A stretch of 64,000 bases of DNA from Epichloe hybrida. Lineage: Eukaryota > Ascomycota > Sordariomycetes > Hypocreales > Clavicipitaceae. The DNA is taken from NCBI GenBank assembly GCA_019022495.1, contig JAFEKR010000041.1:351866-415865 (forward strand), written 5' to 3'. This document shows, piece after piece, positions 12,539-25,400 of the stretch (positions within the stretch are counted from its first letter, which is position 1; each line of letters begins with the position of its first letter). The notes beneath the pieces were generated by a model. That model did no database searches. It saw only the letters and a program-made list of their open reading frames with translations, and was not told the origin of the DNA. Position numbers and translations under genes: made by a program.

Positions 12539-14033
12539 AAATAGCTCTTATAGAACTTAACTAGATAAAGTAAGGGTTAGGGGAAGTATTTACTTTATTC
12601 TTTATTTACTTTAAATAGAAATTATCCCTAGTAGGAGGGGCTTATTAGACTAAAGATATTAAGCTAGCTAAGCTTTAATATGCGCTTAATAAGTATATAA
12701 GAGAGATGTCTATTAGTAAGGGAATAAGCTAAATAGAATACTTTACTATAGTTACCTAGTACTATAGTATTATAGTAAATATTAAGTTATTTACCTTAGA
12801 GAAAAAGTATTAAAACTAATGCAAACACTAGCTAGGTTAACCTATACCCTAATAGATAGACTATAAAGGTAACATACCTATAATAGAAGTATACGCTATA
12901 ACTACCTAGTAAGGAAAATAGAATAAGCTAGATAAGAAAGATAAAGGCCCTAAGGGAAACTTAAATTAACTATAGGCTAAATAGGTTACTAAGGCAGAGC
13001 TTACTAAACACCACTAGGAGGGATACTACTTATATTATAAATCTAAGGATTATTATATCTAGGAATATACCTTCCTCCTACCTTATTAACCTAAGGTCTA
13101 AATTAACTCTTATAGGGTAAATATAGAAAGCGTAAATAAGTAGATTATAGCTAACTCCTTAGAAAATAAGTAGCCCTTAAGTAAAGTCTTATATATAGGT
13201 AAGTAAGCTAGCTAATAGCTACTAATTTAGATAAGTATAGTAAGTTTATAGATATAGATAGAGATATAGATTAATATATAGACTAACTACCTTTCTTAAT
13301 CCTAGTACTTTTTAATACATGTTTTTATATTAATATCTAGATTAATTATAGTTATAATTACTATAGTACTATAAGTAAATTAGTAGTAAGATAGCTTAGC
13401 CTAGAGCTTATATAACTACTAAAACAAAGGTAAGTATATACTATAGTAGAAATAAAGAGAAGAGAGAAATAATAAAAGGAGAAGTCCTCCTTTATAACCT
13501 ATATAGTATAGATAGGAATTAATATTAATAGATAGGAATTATTAGTATACTTATATATTATACTAGGTCTTACCTAGGATATTATCTTTAGTATGCTATA
13601 GCTAGAGCACTATAATATTATAATTTATATAGTAAAATAGTAACTAGTAATTAGTATAGTAAAGGGCCTTTATATTTTAGAAGCTACTAAGTGTGAGGAG
13701 AAAGCCTTAATATAGGGGATTATTAGCTCCCTATATATAGCTAAGGTATAACAAGTGTAAAAGATAAGGGATACTATAATAAGGTTTATAGCTATAAGCC
13801 TTAAAGAAATAATAATAGTGCTATAAATTATAGTGCCTAAAACAAAACTAGATAGCTTTAATATAGCTACGTTACTAAGGGAATTAGCTAACTTTACGGA
13901 TCTTTTTAATAAGACTAAAGCTAATAGCTTACCCCTATATAGAGGTTCCTTTAATTATTATATACGCTTACATAGGAATCCAGATGGATCTAAACTAATA
14001 CTCCTATAGGGCTTACTATATAATATACTAAGG
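12539..14033 (+). pseudogene. gypsy F gag and start of pol remnant
   Basis: Read-through translation shows a decayed zinc knuckle near 13,015 (EGYYLYYKSKDYYI, where Cys-x2-Cys is expected). Next comes a protease-like stretch, then the reverse transcriptase N-terminus (ELANFTDLFNKTKANSLPLY..., about 13,880-14,033), ending GLLYNI. The frame resumes at 38,558 on the far side of copia B0, showing that B0 inserted here. No intact ORF remains. Confidence 0.8.
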
Positions 14034-14038
14034 GATTA

Positions 14039-14339
14039 TGTTGGAACAAAGGTGATATTAATCGCGCGTCGCAGCCGCAATTACCTAGCAAAAGCTCAGG
14101 CCGCGCGCACGCCCTACACATAACCCATAACCTAGCGCGTTAATTAGCTAGGAAATATAGGGATATAAACACATAACCCCTTTTTCCCTTTATATATTAT
14201 AACTTCTAGCTTTTAATCTCTCTTTTCCTATAACTTAATTAATTATATAAATAGATAACATAGCCTAGAATAAATAATTAATAATAATACTATTCTTTAA
14301 GCTTATAACTATAATATATTAAATTTAATACCCTATAAA
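14039..14339 (+). repeat. copia B0 5' LTR, left 301 bp
   Basis: Starts TGTTGGAACAAAGGTGATAT. The last bases of this LTR (TCTAATA, originally TCTAACA) are at 21,148-21,154, separated by the B1 insertion. Together they give about 308 bp, equal to the 3' LTR at 38,250. Confidence 0.92.
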
Positions 14340-14646
14340 TGTTGGAACAAAGGTGATATCAATCGCGCGTCGTAGCCGCAATTACCTAGCAGAAGCTCGG
14401 GCCGCGCGCGGACCCCACACGTAACCTATAACCTAGCATGTTAATTAGCTAGGAAATATAGGGACATAAACGCGTAACCCCTTTTCCCTTTATATATTAT
14501 AACTTCTAGCTTTTTACCTCTCTTTTTATATAACTTAATTAATTATAATAATAGATAATATAGCCTAGAATAGATAATTAATAATAATACTATTCTTTAG
14601 GCCTATAACTATATTATATTAAATTCAATACCCTGTGAATCTAACA
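14340..14646 (+). repeat. copia B1 5' LTR (307 bp)
   Basis: Starts TGTTGGAACAAAGGTGATAT and ends GTGAATCTAACA. It is richer in CpG/CpA than the internal region and has a TATA-like run (CTTTATATATTAT) at about two thirds of its length. Confidence 0.93.
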
Positions 14647-17600
14647 CTAATTAGTGGTTACCTTCATAGATAACCACGCAGTCTTTAAACACTATAGATT
14701 AGTAAGGTTAATTAGAAGAGGCAGCTTATCTAATAATAACTTGCCCTATAAAATAGGAGGGCTATATTTAATAATAAGTTATACTAATAGAAAGGTATAA
14801 TATAGCTCTTTTCTTACTTTAGTATTAATATCTATATCTATATAGACTCTAAAATAATAAAGAAAGGTTTAATACTAGTAGCTAAGCTATCCCCTTATCT
14901 TTCTTTATTATATATTCTATTATATATTTAAAGTTAACTGCCTTACCTTATAATCCTTTATATTTAAAACATATTATAGAATTATAGTTATACCCCTTAT
15001 CTTCTTATATTATAAGATTTACCTCCCTTAATTAATTATAATATTAGATACACCTAGACTATCTAGGACCTCTAGTTAATTTAGAGTTCCTAGCGAGACT
15101 AATAGCTATAATAATACTATAGAAGGTGTTAAAATAGGAGATAATAATAAATACCTTAATAAAAGGAAAACCCCTATTTACACTAACCTATACCCCTATA
15201 TCTCTATAAGGCTTTAATAATATATTATAGAAGAACTACTTTAATAAATAAGAAGTTTTAAATATAAAGAGATAATAATACCTAAGGAAATCAGTCTCTA
15301 TATCCTTATAAAGACTAAATAATATAAGGAATAAGGGTTATTTAGAAGAATACTATTCTCTAAATTTAGTAATAACTTCTACAAATAGTTAAGGGATAAG
15401 TTTATAGAAGGGAGAGACCTTTTATAGAATAGACTTTAAGACTATTTTCTTTATAATAAAGTGTATATAACTATTAGAAGAGGCACTAAGATAGTAAATA
15501 ACCTTAAAGAAGTAGTAAACTAAGAGAAATTTAGATTTTAGACTCTTAAAGAAATTAAAGAGGCTAGGAAGAAGTATATAGGCTTCTAAAAGAACCTATA
15601 GAATAAAGAGTTTTTCTATAATCTACTAGATAATAGTAATATTAGAACTAGGTAACCTACCCTGTTACCTTTTTTATTAGTATAATTAGTATTAAAAGGA
15701 TTAATAAGCTAGACTCCCCTAGGAAGACTAAGTTAATCCCCTCTAGAAAGGCCTAGTTAATCTCCCCTAGGAAGGTTAATTAACCTAGAGTTAAGACTAC
15801 CTAAGGATACTATTTATAAGTATCTATAGGTAACTCCCCTACCTATACCTTTACTAGAGGTAAGTTAGTAGTATTACCCTAGTAACACTACTAATAATAC
15901 CCCTAAGCAGGAGAGTTACTAATAGAGGTAACCTATGCTATCTAGGGCTAGTAGTGCCCTTATTATAATAGCTTAAAGAGCTATAATTCCTCCTTCCTAA
16001 TATAAGGAAAAGGAGGATTAGAGGGAATAATAAGCCCTAAGGGTACTACTTATAAAGCTACTCTCTTACTTCCTAAAGACCTTACTACCCCTTTTATAGA
16101 TATAAAGGGAAATACCTAGAGGACCCCTATAGACCTAGAGACCTTTACTAAAGTAAATTATTAACCTATCTAAGGTATACCCTAAAGAGTAACTCTATAG
16201 CGCTAATAACTATAATATCCTTAAATTAAAGCTTTAAATATTCTGTAGAAAGTGTGAGTTACTTAATATCTAGCCTAAATAAGCTAGTTATGCTTTTAAG
16301 GTTATGCTTAAAGGCAAAGCACTATAATACTATATAGACTACCTCTCTAAACCTAGATAACTATAAGATCTCCCTACGCTTATTAGCTATATAAGAGAAT
16401 AATTTAAAACTAAGGATATATAGTAAAGATATTTACTAGAGTGGAATAACACTTCCCTATAAGAAATAGTAAATAATAACCTAAGTAAGTTAATAATTAA
16501 ATACTTTAATAAACTTATAGAAAGACTAGCTATCTTATAATAAGCAGTGCCTAAAGTAGGCTAAACTAAATAGGCACTCTGGAATTAGCTTATTAGAGCC
16601 TATTATAGTATTCTAGAGTGTAAAGAAGTAATTATAAATTTACTAGATAGACTATAAGAGTTCTGTAAATGGATTAGAATGACCCTTTATCTTATTAAAA
16701 AAGAGAAGAAAAACTATTAATAGTTCCTAACTAAAGCTATAACCCTAGAGTAATTCTAGACTAACCGAAGATATAATAGGAATAGAAAAGAGACTTAATA
16801 CCCCTTAAAACCATAAGGAAGAGAAGGTACTCCCTGCATAAAGAAGTGCTATATATATAGTAAGGAAGGATACTAGTTATCTAAGCACCCTAAAGAGGAC
16901 TATAAGAAGGCGTTTTAATGCTTTAGGAACCACTACCTTATGGATCTAACTAATAACTTATATTATTTATTTCTTACTTAGTATAAGGGAGAACACAAGT
17001 CCTAACCCCCTATTAATAATAAAATCGCTTAGTATATAAAGAGTATTAGATTTAATAATAGCCCTAATAATATAGATAGGCTAGTACTTATGAGCTTCTT
17101 TACTTATAGAACCTAGATTAATAGTAAAAGAATAGTTTAATTCCTAATAAGGTAAGTAGCTTATTATAGTCTAAGTAAAAAAGACCCCTTTTAGCAGGAA
17201 CTTATAAATAAAGCCCTAGCGATGTTTATATTAGAAGATTACTATTCCTATGCGACATTCTAAGGGATTATGCCTAATACAGGAGCCGTAAAATTCTCTA
17301 TAGTAAGGCACCCTTAATTTCTTGCTTTGTAATATTAGATGCCCACATTACAGCTTAATAAATTAATAGAGAAGAAGGTATTAGTTAGATTTAGCGCGGG
17401 AGACCTAGTTATTGCGCTTAGAGTGGCTAATATGCCTACCCCCTTTAGAAATATTCTCTTTTAGGTTATCCCTATAAACACTCTATTTCTCTTGTCCCTT
17501 AATAATATAAACTATCTAAAGATTAACTTTAATATCTCTAAGAACACGCTATAATAAGGAAACATTAAAGTCCCTATTATATATAAATAGGGCTATGCCT

Positions 17601-20600
17601 AGATGCTTCTTATATAAAAAGAAGAAGCAGTTACTTAGAGCTACCTTATAGAAGGCAAGCTATAGTGATTACATTACTGCTTTAGGCATTTATTAATCTA
17701 ATGTTTACATAAGGTTCTCTGTAGATTAGGGTATAATATTAATATTAAAGCTATTAGGGAGCTAATAAGAATTTGCTACTAATACTAAATATATATAAAT
17801 AGCCCTAATTACTTTAAGTTTACCCTTAAGGATAAGTATAGCTTTAATTATAAAGTAATAGTAAATATCTTTTACCTAGATAGTAACTACCCTACACTCC
17901 ACGCTGTAGATATAGCTATAGCGTTTAACGTAGTGAAATTCCTTAATAATATCTTAGCAAAAATAACCTAGGAAGCCCTCTAAATGTGCTAGATTAATAC
18001 TTACCTAGGCCCCCTAGACTTTATTATTATAGACACTAGAACAAACTTCTATAGTAATGAATTTAGATAATTTGTAGCTTTAATGTTAATTTTAATTAAG
18101 GAAGTCCCTATTAAGGCATACTATAGTATAGGGAAGGTTAAAAGGTATTATAGGCTGCTCTAAAGAGCCTATAATATAATTAAATACAAATGCCCTATAA
18201 TGCCAGAACCTATTGCCCTTTAAATAGTAATTAAGGCCCTAAATAATACCGTAGGCCCTAATAGCCTTATCCTAACCCTCCTTATCTTTAGAGCCTACCT
18301 ACGCATAATAAATAAGTCCCTACTATTACCTAATATTACATAGTATATAATTATAGTATAGAAGGCTACTAAAAAGATTAAGAGACTTTATACCATCCGG
18401 AAGGTTAATAAGGCCCTTACTAAACGTAATAGCCTAGATACCTTAAAGACCCTTAGCCTACCGCTTAGATTAAAGGTTAAGGTCTAGCAAGAAGGTAAGG
18501 GATAGGTAAGTCTATATAAGCTACTAGTAATTACTAGAGAAAGCTATATACTTAATATACCTAGAGGCCTAAAGACCTTTAGGTTAACATCTATTAAGCC
18601 CTACTATAATAATCCTAGTATAAAAAAGATAGCAAAGCCTAGTAAAGAGGAAGGAGAAAAAGGGTAAGAGGCCTATAATAAGAATATAGTGCTACTAATA
18701 TTACTAAAGCAAGGACACGGAAGGCCATGGAAGAACTCTCCTATAATACCTTAAGGTACTAATACCTTCCTATTAGCAAAAGAATATAGTAACCTAGCTC
18801 TTATAATTAAGCTACATAAGGAAGGAATTATTAAAACCCCTAGTAAACCTTTTAAGCTATTAACAAAAGTGGAAATTAACGCTTTAATTAAGTAAGGTAT
18901 ATTTAAATTTATTATATTTAACAAGGAAGAATATAGTGGAATTTAAATCTTGAATTCCCGGATTATTAATAAGATTAAGGGCAAGATAATAGAACCCTAC
19001 AAAAAATCATACCTTGTAATCTAAGGGTATAAGGATAAAGGGAAATAGGCTATTCTTATATAGGCCCTAACGATTTAACGCGCAAGCTAATGTCTTATCC
19101 TTGTGATAGCCCTGTTAGTAAGATTAAGGAAATTCCTTATCTAGCTAAGAGATATCTATTAGGCTTATATATAGGCCTATATATTACTAGAGCGGCTAAT
19201 CCTAGCGCGCTTACTAATTTAGATATAGTATCTCTACCCGCCAGGTATAATCTTAAGGGTTATAAAACCCCTCTATAGGCTTGTAAAGGCAGGAACGCAC
19301 TAGTGGGTTATGTATTATAAGTATTATAGAGAGAACCTCTAGATAGAAACCTTTACGTATAATCCCTGCCTGCTTATGATTACAAAGGAAAGCCTTAACT
19401 TTACTTGCGTTAGAATATAAACTAATAATATAATTAGCCTCTTAGATAAGAAGTTCTCTAAGAAGGAAGAGACCTAGCTTACTATAGTAAGCTTTAACGT
19501 AAAGCCGAAGCAATTTCTAACTTAGGACTACCCTCTTATGTTTAATAGTGGTATTATCTTACTAGAGAATAATACTATTAAGATCTAGTAAAAAGGGCAA
19601 AGCAATAAGTTAGAGTTAGTTCTAATAACTAACTTAAAGCGCAAATACATTAAGCAGAGGGCCTAAGGCACTTATATTACCTTAATCTACTAACTAGAGG
19701 CTTGCTTTAACCTATCTATTACTATATAATACTAGGAGCTAACCCTAGAGGATATAAAAGCCCTTAATTATTACCTAAAGTAGTAGATAGATTACCTAGA
19801 GAGAGGTCTAATATTTATCCTAATTAACCTTAAGAAGGTAAAGCTCTTTGCCTTTATAGATAAATCCTTTGCTAATAACTAGGACTTATTCTTATAACTA
19901 GGATATATACTTATCCTAGTAAATAAAGACTATACAAATAGTAAGTTTATAATTAAAGGTAATATTATACACTTTAGCTTAATAAAGAGTAAGAGAGTTA
20001 TATAAAGTGTGCTTACCTTAGAAGTCTATAGCATAGTAGCTAGTGTTAATATAGCTTATATAATTATAACTACCCTAAACTTAGTTACTAACTAACTAAA
20101 GCTCCTAAAGATCCTAGTTATTACATATACAGATTTATACTCCTTATATAAGTGCCTTATTAAGCTTAGTATAATAAAGGAGAAACGCCTAATAATTAAT
20201 ATTATAGCCCTTTAATAGTTATATAAATACTAAGAACTCTATGAGATCTAATAGATTAATAGAGAGGATAACCTAGCTAATATATTTATAAAGGTATTAC
20301 CTAATAAGGCCCTTAAGAGCTTTATCTTAACTAACTAGATAACTATCTAGATAGAGGGATAGGTTACTCACGCGTAACATATGTATAGTAAGAGGAAAAG
20401 GTAATCCTCTAGGAGGGTAGCTATAAGGATAAGATAGTAATACACAGGGGATTTACGCTCCTGTAGTTAATATCCCTAGCAGCCACAACTACACTAGCCT
20501 ACTAGGCTCTCCTAGTAGACTATAGAAATTAATAGTAGTGTGTAGGAGAATAAAGGTATTACTAAGGAGGAGGAAAATATTATATACGCGCTATAGTGTA

Positions 20601-20835
20601 GTATATGTGTTATTTTAAGGAAAAAAAGGGATTTAGAAGGACTTACTTATCCTTATATAGGCTTATAGGCTAAGTGAGATTGTTATTTCCCTTTTATTAG
20701 TAACTATACGCCTAGATAAGCTATAAGTTCTTTTCCTTACATCCCTTATTAATTATATTCTTAATCTATCTTTCCTTTTTATTTCTATGATTAATATTAC
20801 GTATTAATAATCATGTTAAAAGAGAGAAGTTCTAG
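14647..20835 (+). pseudogene. copia B1 gag-pol remnant
   Basis: Domains seen on read-through: gag with a zinc knuckle near 16,838 (KKCYIYSKEGY, CCHC type degraded), and integrase about 17,690-18,300 (YLGPLDFIIIDTRTNFYSNE; KEVPIKAYYSIGKVKRYY). Reverse transcriptase spans about 18,880-19,560 (SYLVI-stop-GYKDKGK; VRI-stop-TNNIISLLD at the catalytic box). RNase H spans about 19,840-20,330 (FIDKSFANNQDL; INREDNLANIFIKVLPNKAL). Stops are mainly TAA/TAG at Gln positions, as expected of RIP. The only long ORF here (19,090-19,278) is an RT-region shadow, not a gene. Confidence 0.88.
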
Positions 20836-21142
20836 TGTTAAAACAAAGGTAATATTAATTACGCGTCATAGCCGTAATTACCTAGCAGAAGCTTAGGCCA
20901 CGCGCGGACCCCACACGTAACCTACAACCTAGCACGTTAATTAGCTAGGAAATGTAGGGATATAAACGCGTAACCCCTTTTCCCTTTATGTATTGTAACT
21001 TCTAGCTTTTTACCTCTCTTTTTATATAACTTAATCAATTATAACAACAGATAACGTAGCCTAGAATAGATAATCGATGACGATACTATTCTTCGGGCCC
21101 ACGACTGTATTACATTGAATTCAATACCCTGTGAATCTAACA
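20836..21142 (+). repeat. copia B1 3' LTR (307 bp)
   Basis: Starts TGTTAAAACAAAGGTAATAT and ends GTGAATCTAACA. Same length as its 5' partner; the differences between the two are mostly C/T and G/A transitions. Confidence 0.93.
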
Positions 21143-21154
21143 ATAAATCTAATA

Positions 21155-21957
21155 CTAATTAGTAGTTACCTTTATAGATAACTACGTAGCCTTTAAACAC
21201 TATAAATTAGCAAGGTTAATTAGAAGAGGTAGCTTATTTAATAATAACTTGCCTTATAAAATAGGAGGGCTACGTTTAATAATAAGTTATACTAATAGAA
21301 AGGTATAATATAGCTCTCTTCTTACTTTAGTATTAATATCTATATTTATATAGATTTTAAAATAATAAAGAAAGGTTTAATACTAGTAGCTAAGCTATCC
21401 CCTTACCTTTCTTTATTATATATTCTATTATATATTTAAAGTTAACTACCTTACCTCGCAATCCTTTATATCTAAAACATATTATATAATTATAGTTATA
21501 CCCCTTATCTCCTTATATTATAAGATTTACTTCCCTTAATTAGTTAAAATATTAGATATAGCTAGACTATTAAGGACCTCTAGTTAATTTAAAGTCCCTA
21601 GTAAGAGTAATAGTTATAATAATACTATAGAAGGTATTAAAGCTAGAGATAGTAATAAATACCTTAATAAAGGAAAAACCCTTATTTACACTAATCTATA
21701 CCCCTATATTTCTATAAGACTTAAATAATATATTATAAAAGAACTACTTTAGTAAATAGGAAGTTCTAAGTATAAAAAGATAATAATACCTAAGGAAATT
21801 AGTCTTTATATCCTTATAAAGACTAAATAATATAGGGAATAAGGGTTATTTAAAAGAATACTATTCTTTAAATTTAGTAATAATTTCTATAGTTAGTTAA
21901 GGGATAAGTTTATAAAAAGAAGAGACCTTTCCTAGAATAGACTTTAAGACTATCTCC
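21155..21957 (+). pseudogene. copia B0 leader and gag start
   Basis: Parallels 14,647-15,440 of B1 closely, beginning with the shared leader CTAATTAGTAGTTACC. It stops at 21,957/21,965, where hAT-like element C2 is inserted, and resumes at 30,253. No intact reading frame. Confidence 0.85.
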
Positions 21958-21965
21958 TCTATAAT

Positions 21966-22060
21966 CAGAGCATTGCAATACAATACATTACACAATACAA
22001 TACATCCAAAATTTTACAATACAATACAATACATGTATTATTTGTATTGTTTTGTATTTT
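21966..22060. repeat. C2 left subterminal ACAATAC array
   Basis: Many direct and inverted copies of ACAATAC/GTATTGT follow the left TIR. In hAT elements subterminal repeats are transposase-binding sites; that role here is inference. Confidence 0.8.
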
Positions 22061-22198
22061 TTTTTAGTTTTAAGTAAATTCCTTAATTATAAGGTATATA
22101 TAGTTAATATAATAGCTTATAATAGCTTATAATAGCTTATATATATATATTACTTCTATTACTTATATAACTTAAAATATTATTAGTGTTAAAGTTTA

Positions 22199-22495
22199 TG
22201 TTGGAACAAGCATGATATCAACAAGAGAACGCGCCTCTGATTGGGTGGGCGCGTTGCATCGCGGACCCACATGTCCGGCCCGACCGCGCCGCGATCAGGG
22301 TCAGCACATGTGGCCTCTTCGCCAATAACCCTAATTAAGGCCCCTTTTCCTGTAATAAATAGCGCACCCTCTTTGCTTCCATTTGATCTCTCTTATGCTT
22401 GCTTTAATAAACTAGAATATATAACAATTACGTGCACTTTAGTCCACCCTAAAAAACCCTACGCGTAAGTCAATAGTATCCTATAGATACTAACA
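22199..22495 (+). repeat. copia D 5' LTR (297 bp)
   Basis: Starts TGTTGGAACAAGCATGATAT and ends GATACTAACA. It contains a GC-rich palindromic stretch near 22,260-22,310. The short ORF at 22,241-22,468 lies entirely inside this LTR and is not a gene; the same holds for 28,352-28,549 in the partner LTR. Confidence 0.95.
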
Positions 22496-25400
22496 CTAAT
22501 TAGTAGTTATCTCTATAAATACCATAGATTAGTAAGGTTTATAGAAGAGGTATTAGTATTAAGGACTTACCTTATAAAAGAGGAAGTGCCGCTCTAAGAT
22601 ACTAAATATACTAAGGAAGAAGTATAATCTAGCTCTCCTTTTACCTTAAGTAACTACAACTAGCTCTATACCAAATCCAAGCTTATTAACTTAATTAAGG
22701 CCTAGTTAGTAACTAACCTAACCTATCTTTATTTATTTAATTAGCGTGTCTATTACGTAAACAAACCCTTAGAAGCGTGTTTATTAAATAATTAAGGCCT
22801 AGTTAGTAACTAACCTAACCTATCCTTGATTATTTAATTAAACCTACTAAGGGGCAAAGATAATAGCTTCACTTATAATCCTTTAAACCTCTATAATTTC
22901 TCTATTTCCTATACCTCTTAATCTACCACTAACATTATAGTAGAACACCAAGATTAACTAGAAGGATCTGGAACCTAAGACATCCCTTCTGATTATAAAC
23001 ACACCTCCCCTACTAAAGATATTAGAAGAGGAGTTAACCTATAAGTTATATCTCACCTCCTTAACTACATCTCCCCTAATTTATACTAGTATATTACATA
23101 ATAAGCACTAGAGAACAAGGAATTATTTAATTTTAAAGTAAACACTACCCCTAAAGAACTTATAGCCTAGATTCTTATTAAGAAAGTAACCTATAAATAT
23201 AAGAACCTATACCTACGAACCCTATCTACTGTTTTTAGTAATAACTTTAAAGGATAGAAATAAGAAACATTCTAAGTAGTAAATCCTAAAGCTATAAAGA
23301 GTCTTTAAGACTTTCTTTTCTTTAGTAGCGTTTATATAGACCTATAGAGTTACTATAAGATAGTAGTCTTACTTAAAGATATTATTAACTACAATAGATT
23401 CTATAACTAGAAAGAAGAAGAAATACAGGAAGTTACTAGGAAGTATTCCCCCTTTAAGAGGCAAATAGCGGAGAAGGACTTCTATAAAGACCTCCTTCCT
23501 ATTAGTATCCCTTCTTTTAGAGATTAACTAAAGCAACTAATTACTCCACGTTATCCCTAATCCCCTTAACCACCACAATCACTCCTATTCTATTCCTAGA
23601 TTCCATTACACTAATCCCTAAGCATACTAAGTGTAAGGCAAAGGCATAATAGCAGAGGTAATCCCCCTATTACAAGCCCTTAACCATAACCCCAGACCCC
23701 CCTTATTTCCCCTCCTATAATAAGGCACTACAATCCCCCTCTATAATCTAGGACCATAGCACCTCTTTCACAAGATTTAATTATCCTTATTCCCCCTTAG
23801 GAGACAGGCTAACCCTTATTAAAGTAACTACTTAATCTTAATAAATTCTATAGTAATAAGAGCATTAAGTATAGCGCTAGGGAGTATAATATTCTTAATA
23901 TTAAGCTCTTAACCTATTAAAGGAAGTATAAGATACTAGGAATTACATAAGAATAGTTAGGCTATGGTTTTAAGTTTATGCTAAAAGGAAGACCTCTATA
24001 GTACTTCTTAGAGAACCTTTTAGGCTAAGGAGACCCCTAAGATCTCCTAACTCTTATCCATAGGATTAGGCAAAAGTTTAAGATAGATAATACGCATTAA
24101 AAGAACTATCTATTATAGGGAAGATTACAACTACTTATAATTATCCAAGAGAACCCTAGTAAATTAAAGATTAAGTGCTTTAAAGACCTTATAATAAAGC
24201 TTTTAAATCTCTAAAGGGCAAATCCTCATGGATCCTAGTTAGAATTAGACCTTCGCAGTTAGATTCTAAATGCCTATAAAGGAATCCCGGAATATAAGGC
24301 CTATATTATTAATCCTCCTGTTAACCTCTAATGCTTTTATAAACGAATAAGGATGTTAATTAGCGAATCTAAAGCTTTAATTAATTAGTAGCAGTTCCCT
24401 ATAGAAGCTAGCACTAAGGAACACTTTTAGACTAACTATAAGTATAATGGAAAAGGTAAGGAAGCCTAGTATAGTTAATCTTTATTAAAGAGCAAGCCTT
24501 AATGCTTAAAAAAGTGTTATATATGCGGCAAAGAAGGTTATTAGTTAACTAAACACTTGGACAAGGACTAGAAGAAGGCATTCTAATAATTTAAGAATCA
24601 CTCTTACATAGACTTAATAGCTTCTTTATATAATGCGTTCCTAACATAGTATAAAGGCAATAATAATCCTAAATTAGCTAAGGATAATAATATTAATTAA
24701 TACCTAATAGAACTTAGTTTTAGTAAAGAAGATAGCAATAGCTAAGTGCCTATAAGCTTCTTTACACACAGGACCACCTATAATAGCTATATAACTACTA
24801 AGATTCTTGCTAGTAAAGTAATAACTCATGCTCTAGTTAAGAAGGATCTATTTAATCTTTAGGAACCAGATAAGGCGCTAAGCGTATTTACACTTAAAGG
24901 ATAATATTTATCCAAAACCTTTAAAGGCATTATAGCTAACATAGGTGCTACGAGATATTCGTTAGCAGGCTACCCTTAATTCATAGCTTTGCAAAGTGTA
25001 ATACTAACTATCACGCTTAATAAGTTAGATACTAGGAAGATAAAGATTAAATTCGGCCCTAGAGAACTAATTAAGGCACTTAGATTAATTAAAGTGCTAA
25101 CTCCGTTTAGAATTATTCTCTTTTAGGTAATCCCTATAAACACTCCCTTTCTCTTATGCCTTAATAATATAACCTGCCTAAAGATTAATTTCCACACATT
25201 AGAGAACATTCTATAGCAAGGGAATATTAAGGTTCCTATTATATGTAAATAGGGGCACATGTAAATGCTTCTTAACAAAGAAAAAAGTGTTACTTAGAGT
25301 TATCTTATAGAGATTAAGCTCCGCTGATTATATTAACGCTTTAGACACCCTTTAGTTTAATATCTTTATAATTTACTATGTAAATTAGGGCATAAGGTTA

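Larger units (their letters stand above)
14340..21142 (+). mobile_element. complete Ty1/copia B copy B1, nested in the 5' LTR of B0
   Basis: A 6,803-bp element with 307-bp LTRs at both ends (14,340-14,646 and 20,836-21,142) and TSD ATAAA (14,335-14,339; 21,143-21,147). It landed seven bases before the 3' end of the B0 LTR. The internal region holds one gag-pol remnant. An AAAAGAGAGA tract before the 3' LTR is the likely polypurine primer. Structurally complete but coding-dead. Confidence 0.95.

Noticed and set aside
14640..14680. tRNA primer-binding site right after the copia B LTR
   Set aside because: The leader CTAATTAGTGGTTACC is shared by the copia families, but I could not match it confidently to a tRNA 3' end or internal half.
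22241..22468. 75-residue ORF, also found at 28,352-28,549, as a conserved small protein
   Set aside because: Both are the same segment of the two LTRs of copia D; conservation is due to LTR identity, not coding.
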